The notes below the pieces were generated by a model. That model was given only the letters and a program-made list of their open reading frames with translations. It ran no database searches and was not told where the DNA came from. Positions 29,490 through 41,954 of a stretch of 64,000 bases of DNA are shown piece after piece (the stretch's first letter is position 1; every line of letters starts with the position of its first letter). The position numbers and the translations under genes were made by a program. Origin of the DNA: Perlucidibaca sp. (GTDB lineage Bacteria > Pseudomonadota > Gammaproteobacteria > Pseudomonadales > Moraxellaceae); NCBI GenBank assembly GCA_023265995.1, contig JAHFSA010000001.1, positions 1 to 64,000 on the forward strand, given 5' to 3'.

Positions 29490-31427
29490 GTGTCTTTGAC
29501 TTTTGCTGACCTGTCGCTGCATGACGCCCTTTTGGCTGCGCTCAATGAAGCCGGCTACAACGAACCCACCCCGATCCAGGCTCAGGCCATTCCCATTGCC
29601 CTCACCGGCAAGGACCTGATGGCATCGGCCCAGACCGGTACCGGCAAGACTGCCGCGTTCCTGCTGCCGGCTCTCCACCGCATGACCATGACGCCTGGCG
29701 GCAAGGGCAAGGGCCCGCGCATCCTGGTGCTGACCCCGACCCGCGAACTCGCCCGTCAGGTCGAAACCGCGGCCCGTGTCTACGGCGCCCGCCTCAAGAT
29801 CCGCACCGCCAGCATCCTCGGCGGCATGAACTACCAGCAGCAGGCCAAGCAGCTGATTCGCCCGGTCGACGTCATGGTCGCCACCCCGGGTCGTCTGCTC
29901 GACCTCATGAATCGTGGTCAGATCTCGCTCGAGCGCGTTGAAATGCTCGTCCTCGACGAAGCCGACCGCATGCTCGACCTCGGCTTCATCGACGACGTCG
30001 AACTGATCGCCGAGAAGGCTCCGAAGGAACGCCAGACGCTGCTGTTCTCCGCCACCCTGGAAGACCGCATCGCCACCCTCGCCGCCCGCGTCATGAACAA
30101 CCCGGAGCGCCTGCAGATCAGCGCCCAGCGCGACAAGCACGAGAACATCACGCAGGGTCTGTATTTCTGCGACGACATCGTGCACAAGAAGGCCATTCTG
30201 CTGAAGCTGCTGGCCGATCCGGAAGTCAACCAGTCGGTGGTCTTCACCGCCACCCGTCGCGACTCGGAAGAGCTGTCGATCGAACTGGCCAACTTCGGCA
30301 TCCAGACCGCCGCCCTCCATGGCGACATGAAGCAGCCGGCGCGTAACCGCACCCTGCGCGCGCTCAAGGATGGTCAGGTCAAGTGCCTGGTCGCCACCGA
30401 CGTCGCCGCTCGCGGCATCGACGTGGTCGGCATCAGCCACGTGTTCAACTTCGACCTGCCGATGGTGCTGGAAGATTACGTCCACCGCATCGGTCGTACC
30501 GGCCGCGCCGGCCGTACCGGCAATGCCATCAGCCTGGTCAACCGTCGTGACCGCGGCAAGCTGCAGCGTCTCGCCGCCTACACCGGCAACAGCATTCCCG
30601 AACTGACCATCCCCGGCATGGAACCGCGTCCGGCGCCGAAGTACCGCGAAGGCGGCCCGAGCCGTGATGGCGGTCGTGGCGGCTTCGGCGGCCAGCGTCG
30701 TGAAGGCGGCTACCAGGGCAACCGTGACCGTTCCGCTGGTGATCGTCCGTCCTACGGCGACCGTCCGGCTTATGGCGATCGTCCGCGCAGCCCGGGTTTC
30801 GGTGAGAACCGTCCGGAAGGCGCACGTCGTGAAGGTGGTTACCAGGGCAATCGCGACCGCTCTGCCGGTGATCGTCCGTCCTACGGCGACCGTCCGGCTT
30901 ATGGCGACCGCCCGTCCTACGGTGCTCCGCGCGGCGATCGTCCGTCCTATGACCGTCCGGCCTACGCTGATCGCGCCGCCGCTCCGCGTGGCGACCACGC
31001 TCCGGCTCCGCGCAGCTTCGAAGGCAACGACGAGTCCATCGGCAACCGTGCCGGCGTAGCTACCCACGAGCGTTCGGCTTTCGATCGCACCGCCCTGCGC
31101 GGTGATCGCGGCGGCTACCGTGGCGGCGCAGGCCGTCCGGATTTCCGCAGCGCGGGTGCCGGCGAACGTCCGGCCTACGGTGACCGTCCGGCACGTCCGG
31201 CCGGCGACCGCCCGTCCTATGGTGATCGCCCGGCCCGTCCGGCCGGTGATCGTCCGTCCTACGGTGCTCCGCGTGGCGCGCGTGAAGGCTTCAGCGCAGA
31301 CCGGCCGCAACCTCAAGTTCGCGAATACCGTGCTCGAGATAATCGAGAAGGCGCTGCATCGAAGGAAGGGTTCGACGGCAAGCGGTCAGACCGAACTCCA
31401 GGTGGCCCGCGTAACTGGTCAAAGTGA
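29490..31427 (+). CDS. rhlE: DEAD-box RNA helicase, RhlE type, with repeat-rich tail
   Basis: A 645-residue ATP-dependent RNA helicase. GTG at 29490 is chosen because GAGG lies 8 bases upstream and MSLTFADLSL matches the usual N-terminus; the open frame reaches 29307. Motifs: PTPIQ near residue 27, Walker A AQTGTGKT (47-54), DEAD (156-159), SAT near 188 and HRIGRTGRAGRTG near 335. Residues ~380-645 are a low-complexity basic tail built from GDRPSYGDRPAYGDRP-like repeats, longer than usual for RhlE, likely for RNA binding or condensate formation. The last 137 bp overlap the converging WS/DGAT gene. A long leader suggests post-transcriptional control. Confidence 0.92.
   Translation: MSLTFADLSLHDALLAALNEAGYNEPTPIQAQAIPIALTGKDLMASAQTGTGKTAAFLLPALHRMTMTPGGKGKGPRILVLTPTRELARQVETAARVYGARLKIRTASILGGMNYQQQAKQLIRPVDVMVATPGRLLDLMNRGQISLERVEMLVLDEADRMLDLGFIDDVELIAEKAPKERQTLLFSATLEDRIATLAARVMNNPERLQISAQRDKHENITQGLYFCDDIVHKKAILLKLLADPEVNQSVVFTATRRDSEELSIELANFGIQTAALHGDMKQPARNRTLRALKDGQVKCLVATDVAARGIDVVGISHVFNFDLPMVLEDYVHRIGRTGRAGRTGNAISLVNRRDRGKLQRLAAYTGNSIPELTIPGMEPRPAPKYREGGPSRDGGRGGFGGQRREGGYQGNRDRSAGDRPSYGDRPAYGDRPRSPGFGENRPEGARREGGYQGNRDRSAGDRPSYGDRPAYGDRPSYGAPRGDRPSYDRPAYADRAAAPRGDHAPAPRSFEGNDESIGNRAGVATHERSAFDRTALRGDRGGYRGGAGRPDFRSAGAGERPAYGDRPARPAGDRPSYGDRPARPAGDRPSYGAPRGAREGFSADRPQPQVREYRARDNREGAASKEGFDGKRSDRTPGGPRNWSK
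30702..30913 (+). repeat. Tandem 129-bp coding repeat in the helicase tail
   Basis: The segment beginning near 30702 recurs at 30831, 129 bases (43 codons) later. Both encode EGGYQGNRDRSAGDRPSYGD and the continuation AYGDRP. Shorter GDRPARPA / GDRPSYG units continue to about 31270. Confidence 0.8.
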
Positions 31428-32664
31428 TGTTTAGCGCGACCTGATCGACCGGTATCGAAACCGGATACATGCCGGTCAGGCGCGCGCCATTCCAGTACAA
31501 GGGCTCCTTCGGGCCCGGCACATTGGAAATGATCACGTTGAAAGGCTGCAGGCCGGGCGCCAGCCCGGTCAGCAGCTGGACAGCGGCCGGCGCCATCATG
31601 AGCGCCGTGTAGTTGAGAATCTCGGCCGGACTCATGGCCTTGTAGCGGCACTTGGCTTCCTCGATGGATGCCTTCACCCTCTCCAGACGCAACGTCGGAT
31701 CCGCCACCTCGGTCCCGAGATTGGCCAGGATCATGGCGATCTGATTCCCCTCCGCACTGTCATCCCGACGCAGTGACACCGGCACCATCGCGATCAACGG
31801 CTTGTCAGGCAGCGCCTGCTGGCTGATCAGATAATTCCGCAACGCACTCCCGCATACCGCCAGCACCACATCATTGAGCGTGGCTCCGAAGACCTTGCCA
31901 ACCGCCTTGAAGCGTTCGATCGGCCAGCTCTGCGCGGCAAAGCGGCGCGAGCCGGTGATCTTGCTGTTGATGAGGCTGGGCGGCGCCTGGAAGAAGGTCA
32001 CGAAGTTGGGATCACGACGCGACTTGCGCGACACCTTGGCGATTTCGCCAAGCACCGCCGGCATGGTCGCGACCTGCTTGCTGAGGCCGGCGGTGAAGCG
32101 CGCCAGGCCGGTGGCGACATCGACCGGATTGGGCAGACCGGCGGGTTTGCTGCGACGTGGCGGCATGGCCCAGATCGGCGGCAGATCACGTATGTCCATA
32201 TCGGGGGAGAGAGCGCGCGCGCCCATGCGCATGGCGGCAATGCCGTCGAACATGGCGTGATGGACCTTGGTGTAGAGCGCGAAACGGCGCCCCTGCACAC
32301 CCTCGATCAGATGCACTTCCCAGAGCGGGCGCTGGCGATCCATGAGATTGCTGTGCGCGGCCGAGACATAGGACAGCAGCTCGCGGATGCGGCCCGGCTT
32401 GGGCAGCGCACGATGACGGAAGTGATGTTCGAGGTCGAACTGCTTGTCGGTTTCCCAGAAATACTGGCCGAAACGGCTGACCAGACGCTGGTTGAACGGC
32501 GACTGCGGCTCCTTGAAGCTGCGCAGATGCTCGACCAGGTCACGGATGTATCTGGGACCGGCATCCTCGGGGTAGCTGAACAGCTGCAACCCCGCCACAT
32601 GCATGGGCTGCTGGCGTTTTTCCAGCCACAGGAACATCTGATCAGCAGGCGAAAGCGGCTTCAT
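31291..32664 (-). CDS. Wax ester synthase / acyl-CoA:diacylglycerol acyltransferase
   Basis: A 457-residue bifunctional WS/DGAT that esterifies fatty alcohols or diacylglycerol with acyl-CoA to make storage wax esters or triacylglycerol. The catalytic HHxxxDG is HHAMFDG with His135, His136, Asp140 and Gly141. Other family signatures are the N-terminal PLSPADQMFLWLE, NDVVLAVCGSALR and ISNVPGPKEPLYW. The length is standard. Its last 137 bp run antisense to the helicase tail. Storage-lipid synthesis fits the desaturase and acyl-CoA-related genes nearby. Confidence 0.93.
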   Translation of the reverse strand: MKPLSPADQMFLWLEKRQQPMHVAGLQLFSYPEDAGPRYIRDLVEHLRSFKEPQSPFNQRLVSRFGQYFWETDKQFDLEHHFRHRALPKPGRIRELLSYVSAAHSNLMDRQRPLWEVHLIEGVQGRRFALYTKVHHAMFDGIAAMRMGARALSPDMDIRDLPPIWAMPPRRSKPAGLPNPVDVATGLARFTAGLSKQVATMPAVLGEIAKVSRKSRRDPNFVTFFQAPPSLINSKITGSRRFAAQSWPIERFKAVGKVFGATLNDVVLAVCGSALRNYLISQQALPDKPLIAMVPVSLRRDDSAEGNQIAMILANLGTEVADPTLRLERVKASIEEAKCRYKAMSPAEILNYTALMMAPAAVQLLTGLAPGLQPFNVIISNVPGPKEPLYWNGARLTGMYPVSIPVDQVALNITLTSYAGHLEFGLTACRRTLPSMQRLLDYLEHGIRELEVAAGLR

Positions 32665-32754
32665 GGGCGTGGATCCTTCGAGTTGTTATGCCATGGGCGC
32701 AGCAAGAAGCGCGCCACCGGATGACTCGTAGGCTACCCCGCAACAACGGGTTTG

Positions 32755-34374
32755 TCAGGGGCCTTTGAGAGCTGCCGCCGACAAATCCTGCACCAGCGCA
32801 CCGGCCTTCAGCAGCTGCATGGCGACGACCTGACGGTCGCCGAGATTGACATAGTAAGGCCCCCCCTGCCCGGCCGCCGCCGCATCGGCGATGACCGCCG
32901 ACACCAACGGCAGATGCTCGCGCCCGCGGTTGCTCAGCACACCCAGACCCAGGTCGCTGGCCGCCACGGTGGCCGGGGCGAAATCGACCTTGCGCACATC
33001 CCAGCCCGATGCCGTGCGCGAAACCTTGAGCCAGCGCGCGCTGGTCGTCGAGGTCGGTGCAGCCTTTGTGCTGCCCGGGACCGGCGTGCGATAGGACATG
33101 GCCGCCAGATAGCCGCGGTCGGAGCTCCACTCCTTGTCGCAATAGGACATGAGATCGCTGAACAGCGGCTTGCCATCGCTGCCCATGCGCTGGCTGGAGA
33201 AATAGAAGCCGCGCAGGCTGTCGTAGCCGGCGCCGCCATCAAGACGGCCATCGGCGTAGAGACGCGGGTCGGTGCCATCGGCACCACCGCAGGCAGCATG
33301 TTGCAGATCGAGCAGATGCCCCATCTCGTGCGCCACCGTGACCGCCCTGAACTGCAGCCAGTCCTGGCTGTCATAGGGCGAGGTCACCGTCATCACGTCA
33401 ACACTGTCGACCGACTCGGTCAGCATGGAAATACCACCGACATACGCCAGGCCGACCACCTTGCCCCTGGGATCGCCGGCCGGCCGAAACACCAGATTGT
33501 CCGGAAACACGGCCAGGCACTTGGGTGCCGTGCTGGCGCTGGCCTGCGAGCCATTGAGGTCATGACAGCGGTTGTCGACGTCATTGAGCACGGCCTTCAT
33601 GGTCTCGAAGGTGGCATTGCCCGAGACACCCAGCAGCGAGGGCGGCGAGAACACCGATTCAAAACGCGTGCTCACGCTGCTCAGCGGATGCATGCGCACC
33701 AGCAGGGCCGCCAGTTCCTTGGGGGAGTTCACATAGCCATCAAAGCCCTGATAACGCACAGGGATGATGCGCACAAGCTCGCTGGTGGCTGGCGCCACGT
33801 CGGCGGCCAGCACACGGTAGGTCTGATCAGCCTCGCTGGCGCTGCGACCATTGTCATCATCAAGCACAATGGACAGCTGCAGGCCTGGCTGCACGAGGGC
33901 AGCCGGGATATCGGCCGTGTAGGCGGTCTGCAGGCTGTCGCGATCAATCGCGGTCGGCGTCTGCGCCGGCCCGCTCAGGCTAATGCGCTGGCAGGCTCCG
34001 CTGCTGTCCCGCACCAGCAGATCATGACCGGACGGCAGCGGCGCACCGTTGTTCGACAGGATATCGACACGCACACGCACGCTCTTGCCGGCCATGAGAC
34101 GGGTGTCACCACCTGCCGGATCAAGCGCGACGGTCTGCAGCCAGTTCACGGCGGCAATGCGCAGGCCATCGCCCCTGGCGGCACCGATGTTCTGGGAGAA
34201 CGGGCAGGCGGCGGCAATGCTGCGCTGACTGCCGGCAGTGGCCAGACGACTGGTATTGGCAGGTGCCGGCTCGCTGGCGGCCGAGGCCGGCTGACCACCG
34301 CCGGCGCCACCACCACCGCCTCCACAGGCACTCAACAGCAGGAACAAGGGGGCAAAACGAAGAACTCGGGGCAT
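32755..34374 (-). CDS. Metzincin-like zinc peptidase lipoprotein, paralog A
   Basis: A 539-residue predicted lipoprotein with signal peptide and lipobox ending at Cys17 (LLLSAC), followed by a glycine run. Residues ~45-200 are an all-beta-looking region. The zinc motif is HEMGHLLDLQH (His349, Glu350, His353, His359), which fits HExxHxxxxxH. A possible Met-turn, LMSYC (Met409), lies 50 residues later, the usual metzincin spacing. I do not recognise the family. It is clearly paralogous to the next gene upstream (shared ACPF/SCPF..N.GAARGD, SEADQTYRVL, AACGG). Likely an outer-membrane or surface protease; substrate unknown. Confidence 0.78.
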   Translation of the reverse strand: MPRVLRFAPLFLLLSACGGGGGGAGGGQPASAASEPAPANTSRLATAGSQRSIAAACPFSQNIGAARGDGLRIAAVNWLQTVALDPAGGDTRLMAGKSVRVRVDILSNNGAPLPSGHDLLVRDSSGACQRISLSGPAQTPTAIDRDSLQTAYTADIPAALVQPGLQLSIVLDDDNGRSASEADQTYRVLAADVAPATSELVRIIPVRYQGFDGYVNSPKELAALLVRMHPLSSVSTRFESVFSPPSLLGVSGNATFETMKAVLNDVDNRCHDLNGSQASASTAPKCLAVFPDNLVFRPAGDPRGKVVGLAYVGGISMLTESVDSVDVMTVTSPYDSQDWLQFRAVTVAHEMGHLLDLQHAACGGADGTDPRLYADGRLDGGAGYDSLRGFYFSSQRMGSDGKPLFSDLMSYCDKEWSSDRGYLAAMSYRTPVPGSTKAAPTSTTSARWLKVSRTASGWDVRKVDFAPATVAASDLGLGVLSNRGREHLPLVSAVIADAAAAGQGGPYYVNLGDRQVVAMQLLKAGALVQDLSAAALKGP

Positions 34375-34488
34375 GACGGGTCCGGGCGCGCGGCAGACTG
34401 CTGGGCAGCGGTCTTTCTGTTGCTTTTTTAGGCTGATGTAGGCTGGCGCCTACTTTTCCCTAAAACGCCGCGTTTGGCAAACCCATAC

Positions 34489-34522
34489 GGAACTGGTGAC
34501 TGACTGTACAGTCACCAGTTCC
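34489..34522. terminator. 14-bp perfect hairpin after metzincin-like paralog B
   Basis: A 14-bp perfect stem with a 6-nt loop begins 7 bp after the stop codon on the minus strand. There is no T-run, so it may be an RNA-stabilising 3' hairpin rather than an intrinsic terminator. Confidence 0.55.
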
Positions 34523-34528
34523 TCGGGC

Positions 34529-36184
34529 TTACAAGTCGGAGCTGCCCCAGCGCGTCATTTCGACGCCGTCGGAGAGCAGGCGCAGCGAGGACACATGGCG
34601 ATCGCCGAGGTTGATGTAGAAGGGACCGAAGCCTGCCGTGTCATGGTGCTCCGAGATCACGGCGCTGAGCACGGACAGGGTTTCGACGCCCTTGTCGCTG
34701 CTCACCTCCAGCTGCATCTTGCTGGTTTCCAGCGTCGACGGCGCAAAGCCGGCATGACGGATCTTCCAGCCCTTGGGCGTGAGCGCGATCTTCAGCCACT
34801 GCGTGCTGGTGCTGCCGGAGCTGTCGGCAGACGTCGTGCGTGCAGCCGCCTGATCGGCACTGCCGGCGCGATAGGCCATGGTGGCCAGGTAGCCGCGATC
34901 GGACACCCACTCCTTGCCGCAGTAGGACATGACGTCGGAGAACATCGGCTGGCCGCCGGCGTTCAGGTGCGAGCTGGCGAAGTAGACATTGCGGGTGGCG
35001 TCATAGCCCGGCACGCCGCCCAGATGTCCATCCGCATACAGGCGCGGGTCGATGCCGGTGGCGCCGCCACAGGCTGCATGGTCGAGGTCGAGCAGATGAC
35101 CATATTCATGCGCCACGGTCATGGCGTTGTAGGTGATCCAGTGCGAAGCGTCATAGGGGCCGCTGACGTTGGTGATATCTACCGAGGCCACCGAACGGGC
35201 CACCATGGCGATGCCGCCGACATAGGCCAGGCCGGTGGTCTGGCCGCCGCCGCTGGCGCTGAAGATCAGGTTGTCGGGAACCAGGGCCAGGCACTTGGGT
35301 GCCGTGCGCGGATTGGTCTGGCTGCCGTTGAGCGTGGCGCAGAGGTCATCGACGGTATTGAGCAGGTTCTGCATGAGACCGACGGTACCGCTATAGATGC
35401 CACCGCTGAGGGTCAGGCTGGACAGCAGCGAAGTGGTGATGTTGAGCGGAGACTCGACATGGACCTCGACTTCGCTGACCGGATACAGGCGGGTGATCAG
35501 CTCGGCGATCTGGCTGCTGTTGTAGCCGGTGCTGCCGAGCAGGGTCAGCGGAATGATGCGCAGCACTTCCTTCACCGCCGGCGCCACGGACGGCACCAGC
35601 ACGCGATAGGTCTGGTCGGCCTCGCCGGCGCTGCGGCCGCTGCCATCGTCAAACACCAGCGATGCGGTCATGCCGGGCTTGACCAGGCTGGCCGGAATGT
35701 TCGCCACAAAGGCGCTATTGAGAGTGTCGCCATCACGGGCGGCAGGAACACGGCTGGGGCCGTCGACCGGGATGACGGTGCAGCTGCCATCGGCCGGGTT
35801 GTAGACGCGCAGCTCGCGGCGTGTCGGTGCCAGCTGGTTGTCGCTGGCCAGCAGGTCAATGCGGACCTTGACGGCCTTGCCGCCGGCGAGACGGGTATCG
35901 GGCGCATCGGACACCATTTCCACGGTCTGCAGCCAGCGCACGGAATCAATGTGGAGATTGTCACCACGAGCCGCACCCAGATTCTGCTGGAACGGGCAGC
36001 TGGAGCTGATGGTACGACTGCTGCCATCCGGCGTGACCGTTGCCGGAGGCGGTGCCGAGGTGTTGCTGGTACTGGTGCTGGCTCCGCCGCCACCACCGCC
36101 GCCACCACCGCCACAGCCGGTCAGAACCAGCGTGGAGAGCACAGTTGCCAGGACAGCTCGCTTGAATTGCATGATGATGTTCAC
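34529..36184 (-). CDS. Metzincin-like zinc peptidase lipoprotein, paralog B
   Basis: A 551-residue predicted lipoprotein and paralog of the gene at 32755. GTG at 36184 is preferred because GGGAGG lies 6 bases upstream; ATG at 36172 (MQFKRAVLATV) is the alternative. The signal peptide ends in a lipobox (LVLTGC) followed by ten glycines. The zinc motif is HEYGHLLDLDH and the possible Met-turn VMSYC. Cysteines around the site (AACGG, SYCGKEW) are conserved between the paralogs and probably form disulfides. The 154-bp gap to paralog A contains a hairpin, so the two may be separately transcribed. Confidence 0.78.
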   Translation of the reverse strand: MNIIMQFKRAVLATVLSTLVLTGCGGGGGGGGGGASTSTSNTSAPPPATVTPDGSSRTISSSCPFQQNLGAARGDNLHIDSVRWLQTVEMVSDAPDTRLAGGKAVKVRIDLLASDNQLAPTRRELRVYNPADGSCTVIPVDGPSRVPAARDGDTLNSAFVANIPASLVKPGMTASLVFDDGSGRSAGEADQTYRVLVPSVAPAVKEVLRIIPLTLLGSTGYNSSQIAELITRLYPVSEVEVHVESPLNITTSLLSSLTLSGGIYSGTVGLMQNLLNTVDDLCATLNGSQTNPRTAPKCLALVPDNLIFSASGGGQTTGLAYVGGIAMVARSVASVDITNVSGPYDASHWITYNAMTVAHEYGHLLDLDHAACGGATGIDPRLYADGHLGGVPGYDATRNVYFASSHLNAGGQPMFSDVMSYCGKEWVSDRGYLATMAYRAGSADQAAARTTSADSSGSTSTQWLKIALTPKGWKIRHAGFAPSTLETSKMQLEVSSDKGVETLSVLSAVISEHHDTAGFGPFYINLGDRHVSSLRLLSDGVEMTRWGSSDL

Positions 36185-36333
36185 CCTTATCCTCCCGCCG
36201 GCCATGGGGAGCCGACCCTCGCGACCAAGGCTAGGGAGGAAAAGGAGGCTTTACCGTGCAAGCACGGTTGCGGTTTTGTTCAACTATCACTCGTGCACAG
36301 GCTTAAGGTTTCAAGCTGCCGAGCTATGCAATT

Positions 36334-38267
36334 TCATGTAATGAAATGCATCCGGTCAGCCAGGCCGGAACTGCGTACAGCCTGTCTGGAAACCGCCAGA
36401 CGCCAGGTGGCCAGCTCGCCAGGCACCAGATCGACCTGGCTGCGTGCACGGGTCAGCGCCGTGTAGACCAGCTCCCGGGTCAGCACCGGCAAGGCCTGCG
36501 TGGGCAGCACCAGCGCCGCCCGCTCGAACTCCGAACCCTGGGCCTTGTGCACGGTCATGGCATAGACCGTCTCCACCGCCGGCAGGCGACTGGGCAGCAG
36601 CCAGCGCAGACCGGCAGCCGGCTCGCCGGCGCCATCGACACCGGCACGGAACACCACGCGCAGACGCCGTCCGCCGGGCGCCTCGGCATCCGGGCGCCAG
36701 AGCGTGATGCCGACATCGCCGTTCATGAGGGCCAGGGCATAGTCATTGCGCGTGACCATGACCGGCCGCCCGGCATACCAGGCGGCATGGCCCTGGATGC
36801 GGCCCAGCCGGCGCTGATGCGCCTCGCAGTCGGCATTGAGACCGGCCACGCCCTGCCCGCCCTCGCGCACGGCGCAGAGAATGCGGTAGCGATCGAAAGC
36901 GCTCAGCACGGCATCGGCCCAGGCATCCCAGGCCGTCTCGGCTGCACTGTCCTCCGGCGCCTGCGCGAGCAGCTGCCAGTAGGCCTCGTAACCATCGAGC
37001 AAGGCCGTGCGATCCACCTCCCGCACCTCCGGTGCAAAGGCGGCGAAACCGTCAAGCCCGGCAGCCTGACCATCCTGCAGCATGCGCGCCAGGCGTCCGA
37101 TGCCGCGACCGGCATCGAAACGATGGCTCTCGCGCAACATCACCACATGCTGATCCAGCAGGCGCGCCTGCGTCGCCGGCACAGTCCAGGCACTCAGGTC
37201 GGCGCCGGTCTGGCCAGCCAGCCAGGCCGCCAGCTCCGGCGCATAGCCACCGGCGGCGGCACCGTTGCAAAGATCGCCCAGCACGGCACCGGCCTCGACC
37301 GAGGCGAGCTGCTCACGGTCGCCGAGCAGGATCAGGCGCGCCTCGGACGGCAAGGCGCGCAGCACCGAGGCCATCAGCTCGAGATCCAGCATGGAGGCCT
37401 CGTCGATCACCAGCACATCAAGCAGCAGGGGCTGACGGGCATCGTGACGAAAACGCCGGCTGCCGCCCTGCACACCGAGCAGACGGTGAACGGTGCTGAC
37501 CTCGGTCGGGATGGCAGCCCTCACGTGCTCGGCCAGCGGCAGGCGCGAGACCGCGCCGGCAATGGATTCGTTCAGGCGTGCCGCGGCCTTGCCGGTGGGT
37601 GCCGCGAGGGCGATGCGCAGGGGCTGGCCACCGGCAGTCAGGGTCAGCTCCTGCAACAGCCCGAGCAGACGCACCACGGTGGTGGTCTTGCCGGTGCCCG
37701 GGCCGCCGGTGATGACCGTAAAGCGCTGACGCGCGGCCAGGGCACAGGCCAGCTTCTGCCAGTCGGTGGCGGCCGCCGTCGGGAACAGGCTGGCTAGCAC
37801 CGGGCGCAGATCCAGGCCGTCGGGCAGCAATGATGGCGCCTGCATGCGCGCGTGCAGTGCCGCGGCGACCAGGACTTCATCGCGCCAGGCCCGGCGCAGG
37901 TAGAGACCATGGCCATCGAGCACCAGCGGTGTCGCGCTCTCCAGCCCGGCATCGGCGGCAGCGCTCACCAGTCCCGAGGCCAGCAGGCGCGCGGGCAGAG
38001 TCTGCAGTGGCTGCGCGCGCAGCAGGCGCATGAGCTGTCGCCCGGCCGGACCATCCAGGCCGAGACGCTCGGGCGCCTCCAGCAGCAGATCAAGGTCGAG
38101 ACGCAGATGGCCCTGACCATGCTGGCTGCTGGTCAGCGCCGCCAGCACCAGCACGGCGTCATCGTCACTGCCGGCGTGGCGCGCCAGCCAGGCCGCGAGC
38201 GCGGTGTCGAGCGGACGCAGGAGACCCTCGGCTTCGGCGGCGCCGAGAAGCTCATCGAGTTGCCGGC

Positions 38268-38271
<4 letters not shown>
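36334..38271 (-). CDS. recD: Exodeoxyribonuclease V alpha subunit
   Basis: A 645-residue RecD, the fast 5'-3' helicase of RecBCD that processes double-strand breaks for recombination and degrades foreign linear DNA. Walker A is GGPGTGKT (189-196), with VLVIDEASMLD and a C-terminal YAMTVHKAQGSEF helicase motif. Its ATG overlaps the recB stop by 4 bases. It is the last gene of the recC-recB-recD operon. Confidence 0.96.
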
Positions 38272-41950
<3,679 letters not shown>

Positions 41951-41954
<4 letters not shown>

